Positions 51,233 through 61,372 of a stretch of DNA of 64,000 nt are shown here, in pieces. A program made the translations under genes and the position numbers. The notes beneath the pieces were generated by a model. The model was not told the DNA's origin and did not search any database. It was given only the letters and a program-made list of their open reading frames with translations. Each line of letters starts with the position of its first letter. Positions within the stretch are counted from its first letter, which is position 1. The stretch comes from Chryseobacterium oleae (lineage in GTDB: Bacteria > Bacteroidota > Bacteroidia > Flavobacteriales > Weeksellaceae), in the NCBI RefSeq assembly GCF_900115055.1, contig NZ_FOVD01000003.1, positions 310,001 through 374,000 on the forward strand. The letters are read 5' to 3'.

Positions 51233-52777
51233 TTAGTAAAAAGGATTTTGCTTTAAAGCCGTATTGATCAATTCATTGAAAGGAATCGGAAGAATTTCGT
51301 TCTTGCCTGCCTTAAATCCTCTTGTTCCCAGCTTCGCCGGTGCATCTCCCCATCTTACCAGGTCGAACCATCTGTGCCCTTCTCCTGCCAATTCTCTTCT
51401 TCTTTCATCTTTGATCGCCTGCATAGAAACCGGTACTGAAGTAAGTCCTACTCTGGCTCTCACCGCATCCAATAAGGCCTGAGCTCTTCCTCCTGCGCCA
51501 CCCAGTGCTTCAGCTTCCATTAAATAGGTATCTGCTAATCTGATGGCGATATAGTTTTGACGGAAATTAAGTTCTATAACTCCCGGCTGAGTAGACTCAT
51601 CAGCTTTTCTCGGTAAATACTTATTCAGAAAATATCCTGTATCTCTAAACCCTGGAGAATAAGTAATTTTATTCTGTTGTTTTAAGCTTTTAGCATTAAA
51701 AATCGTTGCATCAAGACGTGGATCACCCTGCATAAAATTAAACAGATCATCTGTGATAGGATTAAATCCCCAACCGGAATGAATACTTGGCGCATCATTA
51801 TTAGGAATGTTGGTATTGGTTCCATAAGAAATGATTCCAACCATCTGATTGACTGCATTCCCTTCATCTTTACCGGATCCCCAGTTATCCCAGATTCCGT
51901 TTCCTTTATTGGTATGCATTGCTTCCAGGATGGATTCTGTAGTAAATTTATTATCTATCACCCAAAGGCTGGAAAAATTGGGAACCAGCTTATATCCATA
52001 CTGGCTTGTCTGGCCAGGTGTACCATTGACCTGTTCAAACTGAGCTGCAGCCTCGGTGTTTTTCTTATCATACAAATAAATTTTACCTAAGATTGCTCTC
52101 GCTGAACCTTGTGTAATTCTACCCACTTCATTCATATTAGTGGTAGAAATAGTCATTGGCAAATCTCCAATTACTGATACAATATCACTTTCTATCTGTG
52201 CGTAAACCTTTGCCGGATCTTCCTGAGGAATATTGTAGTAATCGTCGGTTACTAAAACTGGTTTTAATATTAAAGGAATATTTTTAAACATTCTCAATAA
52301 TTCAAAATAATATAATGACCTCAACACTTTTGCTTCTGCAATGAATCTTTTTCTTGTCTGATCATTCATGTTGGCATTGGGAATTCTATCCAATAAAAGA
52401 TTGGCTTTTGCAATACCCTGATAATAATCTTTCCAATAACTGGCAGGCATAATCACCGGATTCAGTGTATAATTCGAAAACCCCTGGATCCCTGCACCAT
52501 CTGAAGAACTTCCTCCTCCGGAATAGAAATCATCAGAAGCGCCATTGAAAAATGTGACCATATTTTCAAATCCGCCCGAATATTTCCTCATCATATCGTA
52601 CGTCGCCACAAGACCTGCGAAAGACTGCTCTTCGTTTTTGAAATAATTATTTGAATCGAAGGTTCCTGTATTTTTAACATCTTCCAAATTACCGTCGTTA
52701 CAAGAAACCGCTCCAAAGCTAATTCCCGTAAGCATTAAAACGGAAATACTTTTATATATAAAATTTTTATTTTTCAT
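51233..52777 (-). CDS. SusD/RagB-type glycan-binding lipoprotein
   Basis: A 514-residue lipoprotein with lipobox GAVSC (about Cys26). SusD features include the N-terminal NNYFKNEEQSFAGLVATYDMMRKY helix, AEAKVLRSLYYFELLRMFKNIPLI and the C-terminal RAQALLDAVRARVG..DERRRELAGEGHRWFDLVRWG. It covers the SusC pore and binds glycan at the cell surface. Eleven bases separate it from susC. No SusE/F-type surface glycan-binding gene follows, which is a little unusual. Confidence 0.95.
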   Translation of the reverse strand: MKNKNFIYKSISVLMLTGISFGAVSCNDGNLEDVKNTGTFDSNNYFKNEEQSFAGLVATYDMMRKYSGGFENMVTFFNGASDDFYSGGGSSSDGAGIQGFSNYTLNPVIMPASYWKDYYQGIAKANLLLDRIPNANMNDQTRKRFIAEAKVLRSLYYFELLRMFKNIPLILKPVLVTDDYYNIPQEDPAKVYAQIESDIVSVIGDLPMTISTTNMNEVGRITQGSARAILGKIYLYDKKNTEAAAQFEQVNGTPGQTSQYGYKLVPNFSSLWVIDNKFTTESILEAMHTNKGNGIWDNWGSGKDEGNAVNQMVGIISYGTNTNIPNNDAPSIHSGWGFNPITDDLFNFMQGDPRLDATIFNAKSLKQQNKITYSPGFRDTGYFLNKYLPRKADESTQPGVIELNFRQNYIAIRLADTYLMEAEALGGAGGRAQALLDAVRARVGLTSVPVSMQAIKDERRRELAGEGHRWFDLVRWGDAPAKLGTRGFKAGKNEILPIPFNELINTALKQNPFY

Positions 52778-52788
52778 TTTTTCAAAGA

Positions 52789-55710
52789 TTAAAATTGAAC
52801 ATTAGCACCAAAAAGGAACGTTCTTGCCTGTGGATAGAAAGCCCTGTCTATACCGAAAGTATCGGCTCCTGCAATTTCAGGATCATAGCCTGTGTACTTT
52901 GTGAAAGTCACCAGATTCTCGCCTGTTACATAAAATCTTATTTTGGAAGCTCCGATGGTTTTTGCGATATCTTTAGAAAGGGTGTAGCCTAGCTGAACCA
53001 ATTTGATACGCAGATAATCTCCCTTTTGCAGATAATAATCAGACATTGCTGTATAGTTCTGGTTAGGATCATCTTTGGTTACTCTTGCTACTGTATTAGA
53101 AGTCCCTTCACCTGTCCATCTGTCTAAAATGGAGGTCTGATAATTGGATTCCGGGATATCAAGTCTTCTCAACCCCTGGAAAATTTTATTTCCGGCCTGT
53201 CCCTGTGTAAATACCATTAAATCAAAATTCTTATAATTCATATTTAGGGTAAAACCGAATGTATATTTTGGTACGGAATTACCTAAGTTAACATAGTCCT
53301 TGATATCAACAACACCATCACCATTAACATCTTCTCTTTTGAAATCTCCCGGTTTTGCCTTGTCCTGTAGCAATTGTCCGCTCGCGTTTCTGTAAGCGTC
53401 AATTTCTGCCTGATTCTGGAAAACACCGATATTTCTGTATCCGTAAAAAGAGCCATAAGATTCTCCAACCTGTAATCTTGATACAGTTCCCAATGTTTGG
53501 AAACCAGCGAAAGTAACATACTCTCTGTTTCCTTCCAGTCTTAAGATTTCATTTTTTACATAGGCAAAATTTCCGTTTGCGGATATCCCGAAGTCACCCC
53601 AACTTTTCTTATAGCCCAACGTCACCTCAATACCATCGTTATTCATATCCCCAATATTTCTAAAAGGATTCTGGCTTAACCCTAAATAACCCGGAAGCTC
53701 AACTCTTCTTAAAATATCGGTACTCTTTTTTCTGTAAACATCAACACTCAAATCAAAATTCCTTAAAACTTTAAGATCTGCCGCAATGTTAAATTGTGAG
53801 GTTCTTTCCCACTTCAGATCAGGATTTTCCAATGTACTTGGTGCATATCCTACATGAATAATATTGTCTCCGAAAGTATAATTACTACCCGGAACAAGGA
53901 AATTGGCGAATGCAAAATCATCAATGGCATCATTTCCCAATACACCGTATCCACCTCTTAACTTAAAGCTGGTAACAATCTTGTTTTCCGGCCAGAAACT
54001 TTCATTGGAAACGTTCCATCCTAAAGACATTGCAGGAAAATTACCCCAGTGGTTATTGCTTCCGAATTTTGATGATCCATCTCTACGGATAGTCCCTGTG
54101 AAAAGATATCTGTTATTGTAATCGTACACTACTCTTGCAAAATAAGACGCTTTATGGGTTTGTTTTCCATCCCAGGCATTGGAAGTTTTGTTAGATTCTC
54201 CCACATCAAAATTAAACGAAGCTTCTTGCCAATCATTCGTTGGAAGATTCTTATACGTTGCATTCTGTCCGTAGCTGATGTTATATTCATAGTAACCCTG
54301 ACCTAGCAAAACACTTAAATTGTGTTCTCCAAATTTATTTTGATACGTAAGGGTGTTCTCCGTATTCCATTCGAATTTTTTCTGAAGTTCTCTGAACAAA
54401 CTATTAGATAGATTGTTGTTTGCGGTACTTAGAAATGCTGATGGAGTAAAGGCCTGATTTCCCCAATAAGACAGTTTACCGTTTACTGTAGATTTAAAAG
54501 TAATATTTTTATTTATTTTAAGCTCTCCAAAAACATTGGCTACAATATCATCGGACCATTTGTATCTCCCTCTTTGCGTTTCCTGAAATGCCAGCGGATT
54601 AGTCATCTCCTTACTTACATACGGTGAAATTCCATAAGGATTTCCATTGGCATCCCTTACAATATTGGGATTATTCGTATAAACAGGCTGACTGAGATCT
54701 GTGGCTAAAACAGAAGTGACGGGATCCAGATTGATGGCAGAGCTTAAAGGCCCTCCAAATTCATTATTATCATTAATTCCCTGAGACTTTGTATGGGTAT
54801 AAGCAAAAGTCTGCCCTATGGTTAAAAAGTCAAAAACTTTATGGGTTGAGTTAAATCTGGCATTAATTCTCTTATAATTCGAAATATCTCTCAAGACAAT
54901 ACCCTGCTGGTCATAATATCCAAAGGAAGTATAGAACGTAGATTTATCATTTCCTCCACTGATGCTGAATTCATGAGACTGACGCTGTGCCGAATTGAAA
55001 ATTTCTTTCTGCCAATCCGTTCCTGTTCCCAATGAGTTTGGATTAGCAAACATGGGAGGATTAGGAGGATTGAGATTGTTATACATATTATCATTGGCAA
55101 TCACTTCATTCATGATATTCCCATACTGTGTGGCATTCAGCAGGTCCAGCTTTTTTGCGGCACTTCCCACTCCAAAGAAACCATTATAAGAAAGATTCAT
55201 TCTTCCTTTTGCTCCTTTTTTAGTCGTGATCAAAACAACTCCTTTTGCAGCTGAAACACCATAGATAGCGGCAGAAGCACCATCTTTCAGAATTTCCATT
55301 CCTTCAATGTCAGACTGGTTCAGCCATCCGATGTTGTCTACTACAATTCCGTCTACCACCCACAATGGATCATTACTTCCGGCACCAAAACTTGTGATTC
55401 CACGTACACGTACGGTAGCGGCGGTTCCAGGTTGCCCTGAATTGGATACTACACTTATACCGGCCGCACGGCCCTGCATGATTTGCTCAGGTCTTCCCGC
55501 TGTAGGAGAATTTTCAATGTCGGAAGCTTTTATACTTGAGATGGCTCCCGTCACATTGCTTTTTTTCTGACTGCCGTAACCAATCATTACGACCTCTTCG
55601 ATTTTATTCTCTTTCGGAACAGTGTCCTTTACGCTGGTCTGGGCGTTGAAGTTCGCTGTAAAATACAGCACAGCAACCACCCCCAGGTTTCTTGATATTC
55701 TTAGATTCAT
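52789..55710 (-). CDS. SusC/RagA-type TonB-dependent receptor
   Basis: 973 residues with a signal peptide ending NFNAQ. The plug domain starts almost at once (EEVVMIGYGSQKKSNVTGAISSI, QIMQGRAAGISV, RVRGITSFG..NDPLWVVDGIV, IEILKDGASAAIYG). The 22-strand barrel ends RAFYPQARTFLFGANVQF. The usual CarboxypepD_reg domain before the plug is absent. It imports oligosaccharides across the outer membrane using TonB. It is the first gene of the operon, divergent from the MFS gene with 177 bases between starts. Confidence 0.95.
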   Translation of the reverse strand: MNLRISRNLGVVAVLYFTANFNAQTSVKDTVPKENKIEEVVMIGYGSQKKSNVTGAISSIKASDIENSPTAGRPEQIMQGRAAGISVVSNSGQPGTAATVRVRGITSFGAGSNDPLWVVDGIVVDNIGWLNQSDIEGMEILKDGASAAIYGVSAAKGVVLITTKKGAKGRMNLSYNGFFGVGSAAKKLDLLNATQYGNIMNEVIANDNMYNNLNPPNPPMFANPNSLGTGTDWQKEIFNSAQRQSHEFSISGGNDKSTFYTSFGYYDQQGIVLRDISNYKRINARFNSTHKVFDFLTIGQTFAYTHTKSQGINDNNEFGGPLSSAINLDPVTSVLATDLSQPVYTNNPNIVRDANGNPYGISPYVSKEMTNPLAFQETQRGRYKWSDDIVANVFGELKINKNITFKSTVNGKLSYWGNQAFTPSAFLSTANNNLSNSLFRELQKKFEWNTENTLTYQNKFGEHNLSVLLGQGYYEYNISYGQNATYKNLPTNDWQEASFNFDVGESNKTSNAWDGKQTHKASYFARVVYDYNNRYLFTGTIRRDGSSKFGSNNHWGNFPAMSLGWNVSNESFWPENKIVTSFKLRGGYGVLGNDAIDDFAFANFLVPGSNYTFGDNIIHVGYAPSTLENPDLKWERTSQFNIAADLKVLRNFDLSVDVYRKKSTDILRRVELPGYLGLSQNPFRNIGDMNNDGIEVTLGYKKSWGDFGISANGNFAYVKNEILRLEGNREYVTFAGFQTLGTVSRLQVGESYGSFYGYRNIGVFQNQAEIDAYRNASGQLLQDKAKPGDFKREDVNGDGVVDIKDYVNLGNSVPKYTFGFTLNMNYKNFDLMVFTQGQAGNKIFQGLRRLDIPESNYQTSILDRWTGEGTSNTVARVTKDDPNQNYTAMSDYYLQKGDYLRIKLVQLGYTLSKDIAKTIGASKIRFYVTGENLVTFTKYTGYDPEIAGADTFGIDRAFYPQARTFLFGANVQF

Positions 55711-55887
55711 ATACAGTTAGTTTTTTAATTCTCAAATTGAGACAATAAAAATATATTTTTTTTTAATTAATTAACATTGTATTCACAAATATTTTAATTT
55801 TTCGTTTATTTTTGGGACTTTAAAGCCTTATATTCGCGTCATAATTCATAAAATTATCTTAAAAATCCAATCTAAAAAGTCCCCAAA

Positions 55888-57075
55888 ATGACAGCCAACC
55901 TTCCCAGAATCTCTCTTCCCTTAAAACTGACCTTCTTAATTTTTTCAATGGTTTTAAACTGTATGGGCATTGTGATTCTTCAACTTTCGGAAGAAAAAAT
56001 CACGTATGAAAAGCTGGGTTTTCTAGAATCATTCAAAGATCTGCCCATCGCATTTATTTCACTTTTCGCGGTGAATTTTATCAGCAAAACCGGCACTAAA
56101 AAAGCGTTGATTTCTGCATTGGTTATAGTAGGAATCTGTTCATGTCTCCTGCCCTTTGTCCAGGATTTCTGGTTTTACAAAGTTTGGTTTGCGATTATCG
56201 GGACATGTTTTGCTGTGGGAAAGATTTGTGTGTTTGGGATTATCCGAAACAATATTTCAGATGAGAAGTCTCTTGCCAAGATGATGAACAGTGTAGAAGC
56301 TTCATTTATGGTAGGCATTTTTGTAGTCAATACCGGATTCGGATGGTTGATCTCGAGCCAGTATTCCGAGTTCTGGAAATTTGGGTTTATCTCTATCTCG
56401 GTACTTTGTGCCGTTACGATCTATTTATTTTCAAAATTAAATATTTCAGAAGCTAAAAAAACAGAAAGTAAAAGTCTTATTTCTGAGCTTTCGGTATTTG
56501 CGACACCTGCCACTCTTGTATTTCTGAGTGTTGTTTTCTTTATCGTTTTTGTAGAACAGGGATTTAATTCATGGCTTCCTTCATTTTATAAAAACCACCT
56601 GAATGTCAATTCATTCTTTGCTCTGCAGGCTACGTCTTTTCTCGCCCTTTTTTCTTACGCAGGAAGAACTGTAACCGCTAATGTAATCCACAGATTTTCA
56701 TTATCAAAATATTATATTTTATGTATTTCTTTAATTATCGCGGTACTCCTCATGATTTTAGGAATTCAGTATTTTGATTCTGTAAATTCCAATATCATCT
56801 TATTTTTATTTCCTGTGATCGGACTTTTTCTTTCACCCCTCTATCCTGTGATCAATTCAAAGATGATTGCTAAAATTGACAAAGAAAAAATCAATCTGTT
56901 TACATCCCTAATTGTTATTTTTTCATCCCTGGGCAGCTCTGTCAGTTCTATCATCATGGCTGTTCTGTTCGGAAAACAGCTGTTAAACTACTATCCGCTG
57001 TACATATTACTTGCTGTTTCTGTGCTTTTTACGGTGAGTTTGATATATTTTAAGCTATCAGGAAAGAAATTATAG
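55888..57075 (+). CDS. MFS transporter, FucP/glucose-like
   Basis: A 395-residue membrane protein with about 12 hydrophobic segments and a charged central loop (FSKLNISEAKKTESKS). The conserved early loop VNFISKTGTKKAL matches the MFS A-motif position. Its placement beside the glucan PUL suggests uptake of glucose or short glucans across the inner membrane. A TATTTTTG box lies at 55807-55814. The start is 23 bases ahead of the Nudix gene's region of co-transcription, and both form a probable operon. Confidence 0.88.
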   Translation: MTANLPRISLPLKLTFLIFSMVLNCMGIVILQLSEEKITYEKLGFLESFKDLPIAFISLFAVNFISKTGTKKALISALVIVGICSCLLPFVQDFWFYKVWFAIIGTCFAVGKICVFGIIRNNISDEKSLAKMMNSVEASFMVGIFVVNTGFGWLISSQYSEFWKFGFISISVLCAVTIYLFSKLNISEAKKTESKSLISELSVFATPATLVFLSVVFFIVFVEQGFNSWLPSFYKNHLNVNSFFALQATSFLALFSYAGRTVTANVIHRFSLSKYYILCISLIIAVLLMILGIQYFDSVNSNIILFLFPVIGLFLSPLYPVINSKMIAKIDKEKINLFTSLIVIFSSLGSSVSSIIMAVLFGKQLLNYYPLYILLAVSVLFTVSLIYFKLSGKKL

Positions 57076-57098
57076 AAAATAATTTTATTTTTACTCCC

Positions 57099-57887
57099 AT
57101 GAAAATCAAGGACACCAAAAACAAAGAAACCCTTCAGGAACTTATTGATACAAAAGATTTTGTAGCACACGTATCTGTTGACTGCACGATATTTGGTTTT
57201 CACAATAATATTTTGAAGGTTTTGCTTTTAAAATACCACGATCTGGATCTGTGGTCGCTGCCGGGCGGTTTTGTTTTTAATGATGAAGACCTCCGCGAAG
57301 CTGCTGCCAGAGTATTGTATGAAAGAACCCACCTGCAGAATCTTTTCCTAAAACAGTTCCATACTTTCGGAAGGATAGACCGTACGGAGAATAATGTGCA
57401 CCAGATCCTTCTTAATAATAAAGGAATTGAGGTTCCCAAAGACCACTGGATCTTCCAGAGATTTATTACGGTAGGTTATTGCAGCCTTATTGATTTTTCC
57501 ATTGCGAATACTTTTCCGGATGCTTTTAACGAAAGCTGTGAATGGTTCGAGGTTAATAAATTGCCCAAGATGGCTTTTGATCATGACAGAGTGATAGAAA
57601 CCGGCCTTGAATACCTTAGAATGAATATCAACACCGAGGTTGCTGCCAGCAATCTTCTTCCGGAGAAATTTACCATGAAAGATCTTCAGTCGCTGTATGA
57701 AACTATTTTGGGACAGAAATTCAGGAGAAATAATTTCCAGCGCAAGATATTAAGCTTAAATATTCTGGACAGACTGGAGAAACTTTATGACGGTTCTGCG
57801 AACAAAGCTCCGTATCTGTATAAGTTCAAAAGCAAGGTACACAATGCTGCCAATCAGTATCCTATCTCTAATGATGAGGAATCTTAG
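57099..57887 (+). CDS. Nudix-type transcriptional regulator (NrtR/AraR-like)
   Basis: 262 residues. The N-terminal Nudix fold (about 25-160) has LPGGFVFNDEDLREAAARVLYERT in the Nudix-box position, but the catalytic REUxEE residues read RVLYER, so hydrolase activity is doubtful. The C-terminal winged helix (about 175-245; FTMKDLQSLYETILGQKFRRNNFQRKIL) would bind DNA. Nudix regulators with this layout control sugar loci in Bacteroidota (the AraR type). It follows the MFS gene by 23 bases and lies divergent from susC, making it the best candidate regulator of the PUL. Confidence 0.85.
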   Translation: MKIKDTKNKETLQELIDTKDFVAHVSVDCTIFGFHNNILKVLLLKYHDLDLWSLPGGFVFNDEDLREAAARVLYERTHLQNLFLKQFHTFGRIDRTENNVHQILLNNKGIEVPKDHWIFQRFITVGYCSLIDFSIANTFPDAFNESCEWFEVNKLPKMAFDHDRVIETGLEYLRMNINTEVAASNLLPEKFTMKDLQSLYETILGQKFRRNNFQRKILSLNILDRLEKLYDGSANKAPYLYKFKSKVHNAANQYPISNDEES

Positions 57888-58016
57888 AAGACTGTATTTT
57901 GAGTAAAAATCTTTAAATCCTTATTTATCTCGCTGAGAATCAAAGGCAATAAAGATTTTCAAAAAAATTTTTCAAACCACACGAAAAGTATTACTTTTAG
58001 ACAAATCAAAAAAATC

Positions 58017-59195
58017 ATGTCATATTATCCTCTTACAAGCATTCCAGACTACTACGGAATTGATGCTTTACTTACTGAAGAACACAAACTGATCCGTCAA
58101 TCGGTAAGAGATTGGGTGGAGAGTTTTGTAATGCCACAGATTGATCAGGCCGCGCAAAATCATACAGATATTCCGGGCCTAATGAAAGAATTGGGAAAAG
58201 TTGGAGCGTTAGGTCCATATATTCCGGTTGAGTACGGCGGTTCAGGTTTAGATCAGATTTCTTACGGTTTGATCATGCAGGAATTGGAAAGAGGAGATTC
58301 TGCGGTACGTTCTGCTGCTTCGGTACAGAGCTCGCTGGTGATGTTCCCTATTAATGAATTCGGTTCTGAGGAACAGAAGAAAAAATACCTTCCTCACCTT
58401 GCTGCGGGAGAAATGATTGGTTCTTTCGGATTGACGGAGCCTAACCACGGTTCAGATCCAAGTTCTATGGAAACGTATTTCAAAGATATGGGAGACCATT
58501 ATCTTCTGAACGGTGCCAAAATGTGGATCACCAATTCCCCGGTTTGCGATATTGCCGTAATCTGGGCAAAGAATGAAGAAGGAAAAATCCAGGGATTAAT
58601 TGTTGAAAGAGGAATGGAAGGTTTCACCACTCCGGAAACCCATAATAAATGGAGCTTAAGAGCATCGAAAACCGGAGAACTGGTATTCAATGATGTAAAA
58701 GTTCCTAAAGAAAACCTTCTTCCTGGTGTAACCGGATTGAAAGGACCTTTATCTTGTCTTAATTCTGCGAGATACGGAATCTCATGGGGTGTAATCGGTG
58801 CAGCAATTGACTGCTACTGTACAGCCGTTCAATATTCTAAAGAAAGAAAGCAGTTTGGAAAGCCAATCGGTTCTTACCAGCTTCAGCAGAAGAAACTGGC
58901 TGAATTCTTAACGGAAATCACGAAAGCACAGTTACTTTGTCTTCAGTTAGGAAATCTTAAAAATGACCACAAGGCAAGTCCTGCACAGATCTCAATGGCT
59001 AAACGTAACAACGTGAAAATGGCGATTGATATTGCAAGAGAATCAAGACAGATCCTTGGCGGAATGGGAATCATGGGTGAATTCCCGATGATGAGACACG
59101 CAGCCAACCTGGAATCCGTGATCACTTACGAAGGTACACACGATGTACATTTACTGATCACCGGTTTAGATATTACGGGAATCAACGCTTTTTAA
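58017..59195 (+). CDS. Acyl-CoA dehydrogenase, glutaryl-CoA dehydrogenase-like
   Basis: A 392-residue FAD enzyme. GSFGLTEPNHGSDPSSMET and NGAKMWITNSPVCDIAVIWAK are GcdH-type segments. The catalytic Glu is in ESVITYEGTHDVH, and SLRASKTGELVFNDVKVP and GGMGIMGEFPMMRHAAN complete the fold. It probably oxidises and decarboxylates glutaryl-CoA from lysine or tryptophan breakdown to crotonyl-CoA. Partner genes are not adjacent. It has a strong terminator. Confidence 0.92.
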   Translation: MSYYPLTSIPDYYGIDALLTEEHKLIRQSVRDWVESFVMPQIDQAAQNHTDIPGLMKELGKVGALGPYIPVEYGGSGLDQISYGLIMQELERGDSAVRSAASVQSSLVMFPINEFGSEEQKKKYLPHLAAGEMIGSFGLTEPNHGSDPSSMETYFKDMGDHYLLNGAKMWITNSPVCDIAVIWAKNEEGKIQGLIVERGMEGFTTPETHNKWSLRASKTGELVFNDVKVPKENLLPGVTGLKGPLSCLNSARYGISWGVIGAAIDCYCTAVQYSKERKQFGKPIGSYQLQQKKLAEFLTEITKAQLLCLQLGNLKNDHKASPAQISMAKRNNVKMAIDIARESRQILGGMGIMGEFPMMRHAANLESVITYEGTHDVHLLITGLDITGINAF

Positions 59196-59217
59196 TTAAA
59201 AGCTGAAATATACGGAA

Positions 59218-59251
59218 AAGGAGTCCGGCCGAATGGCCGGACTCCTTCTTT
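59218..59251 (+). terminator. Terminator of the acyl-CoA dehydrogenase gene
   Basis: A 13-base perfect stem (AAGGAGTCCGGCC with GGCCGGACTCCTT) and a GAAT loop are followed by T-rich sequence. Confidence 0.9.
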
Positions 59252-59357
59252 TACTCACTTTGCGGGGAACTTGTATTCAATGAATAATTATTGATGTATT
59301 AATATTCTAACGGTTTTGTTAAAAATATCTAATTTAATCTCAATAAAAAATATTGAT

Positions 59358-61307
59358 ATGAAAAAACTATCCACGCTTTTATTAGGTTTAACGGCTCCGT
59401 TCTTTTTTGCCCAACAGGCAGGAGATCTTGTGAACGTTGAACAAAAACTGGATCTGACTCCGCAGGGTGTTGTTAATTTTATCGCCAACAGCCTTGGCGA
59501 ACAGAATGCTCCGGATTTCGTCAGCTACCTGAATGGCTTCAACGTAGGTCTTAAAGGTTACAAGATCACCTATTACACCAAAAATGAAAATAACGTTCTC
59601 GTAAAAGCTACGGGACTGCTGATGTATCCTAACGTCAATTTTAAGCTCTCTACCGTAGTTTCTGACCACGGAACCACAGACAGCAGGGATAATGTTCCTT
59701 CCAATTTTAAAGGGGCTTTAACCGCCGGATTTGTCGTAGAACTTTCTTACGTCCTTAACGGTTATATTTTAATGGCTCCTGACTACGTTGGTATGGGAAC
59801 TGGAGACGGTGTTCATCCCTATGTAGATTATGCAACAGAGGCAGGTGCTACTATCGATTTCGTAACCGCAGCCAATAAAGTTCTGGCTCAGCAGGGAATC
59901 AAACGTTATGATGAATATTTCCTGGCAGGGTATTCTCAGGGGGCTCATGCCGCCATGTCCACCTTAAAAAAATTAAATACTTCGAATCCTACCAATCTGA
60001 AATTCAAGTATGCCTATATGGGAGACGGGCCTTATGATTTTTCAGGAGTCACTTTAAACAAAGGAGTTCTGGAAAAAGATTTTTATCCGTTCACCTCTTT
60101 CCTTGCCAATGTACTTCACACCTGCAACAATACTGGATTCAAAACTTACAATACCAGTATTTCAGAGGTTATCTCTCCGGAATATCTGGATAAATACAAC
60201 TATCATGTCGTTCAGGACAACGGAGGTCTTCTTTGGGGGCCTGTCATCTGGAGAAATCTCTTCACTCAGAATTTCATCAATGACGTCACCAATAATCCAA
60301 ATAATAACCTCAGACGATGCATGAAACCTAAGGATGTGTATGACTGGTATAACAAGACTCCAATGACTTTAGGGCATTCTTCTGTAGACTTAGCTATACC
60401 GCCTGAAAACACGTCAAAAACCATTGACGTACAGCGTGGTTACTACGCCTGGTGGGATCTGAATAAATATAAACTGGATTCATTCTTTTGGGGACCTTTA
60501 GGACATGTTGGAGGAATTGTTCCATTCACACTGGCATCCAATGCGAAATTCAATACCCTAAGAAGCGGAGGCCTTCTGAACCAGTGGGCGATCCTGACTT
60601 CAAAACAGCAGGGAAATACACAACCGGAAACTACAACGTCGCTCTACTCTTCTCAGTTAAAACCGGATCTTGGAAATATGCAGCTGGTCGGAATTACAGA
60701 TTTCAATCAGGAGAAAGTGGCAAGCAAGTCAGCGACTGGAAACAATTTATCGGCATTGAAAGATGGTGTTTATCTTCTTAAAGTGCTGGAAAACAATGAT
60801 CAGAAATTACTTCCGTACGTTAAAAACACCCCTATAGAAGTTCCTGAAAATGAGATCGTACAGTCAGAAAACAATGGTCTTTTGAAACTGAAACTTCCTC
60901 AGGAAGAACTGATTGCGGTTCATGTTTTTGATGAAAATAAAAACCTTTTAAAAACAGTATCTCAGGAACAGTACGCTTCAGACGGAGGAATTACTACAAA
61001 GGACATTGATAATCAAAATAATACATTTGAAATCGTCACTCAATATTATAATCTTCAGTTCAAGAAAACGCTGACAGACCATTCATTAGCCAACAAAGCT
61101 GAAATATTTACGAGAAGCCGTCAGATTATTGCAAGAGCAAATAATGGTATTAAAAACATCAGCATCTACAATATTTCCGGCGCACTGATTCTGCAGCAGG
61201 AAGTTAACAAATCAGAATTTGAATCAAAAAACTTAGAATCAGGAATTTATGTTGTACAAATGAGTGATAGTGATGGAAAAATAACTAACAAAAAAGTAAA
61301 ACTATAA
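59358..61307 (+). CDS. Secreted alpha/beta hydrolase with T9SS sorting domain
   Basis: The ATG at 59358 (MKKLSTLLLGLTAPFFFAQQ) opens a signal peptide; an in-frame start at 59316 would mask it. 649 residues. An alpha/beta-hydrolase domain (about 20-400) has the nucleophile elbow AGYSQGAHAAM and a VVSDHGTTDSRDN oxyanion-side segment, resembling secreted lipases/esterases. The last about 75 residues are a type A T9SS sorting domain (TRSRQIIARANNGIKNISIYNISGALILQQ..KVKL). Secretion to the cell surface or medium is expected; the ester substrate is unknown. Confidence 0.88.
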   Translation: MKKLSTLLLGLTAPFFFAQQAGDLVNVEQKLDLTPQGVVNFIANSLGEQNAPDFVSYLNGFNVGLKGYKITYYTKNENNVLVKATGLLMYPNVNFKLSTVVSDHGTTDSRDNVPSNFKGALTAGFVVELSYVLNGYILMAPDYVGMGTGDGVHPYVDYATEAGATIDFVTAANKVLAQQGIKRYDEYFLAGYSQGAHAAMSTLKKLNTSNPTNLKFKYAYMGDGPYDFSGVTLNKGVLEKDFYPFTSFLANVLHTCNNTGFKTYNTSISEVISPEYLDKYNYHVVQDNGGLLWGPVIWRNLFTQNFINDVTNNPNNNLRRCMKPKDVYDWYNKTPMTLGHSSVDLAIPPENTSKTIDVQRGYYAWWDLNKYKLDSFFWGPLGHVGGIVPFTLASNAKFNTLRSGGLLNQWAILTSKQQGNTQPETTTSLYSSQLKPDLGNMQLVGITDFNQEKVASKSATGNNLSALKDGVYLLKVLENNDQKLLPYVKNTPIEVPENEIVQSENNGLLKLKLPQEELIAVHVFDENKNLLKTVSQEQYASDGGITTKDIDNQNNTFEIVTQYYNLQFKKTLTDHSLANKAEIFTRSRQIIARANNGIKNISIYNISGALILQQEVNKSEFESKNLESGIYVVQMSDSDGKITNKKVKL

Positions 61308-61344
61308 GACAAAGACGCTTGTATATTCTTCATTTCAAATTGAG

Positions 61345-61372
61345 TGCACTTCAGCAATGAGGTGCATTTTTT
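61345..61372 (+). terminator. Terminator of the T9SS hydrolase gene
   Basis: The stem TGCACTT/AGGTGCA (one G-U pair) is followed by TTTTTT. It overlaps the stop codon of the convergent nuclease gene by two bases. Confidence 0.75.
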
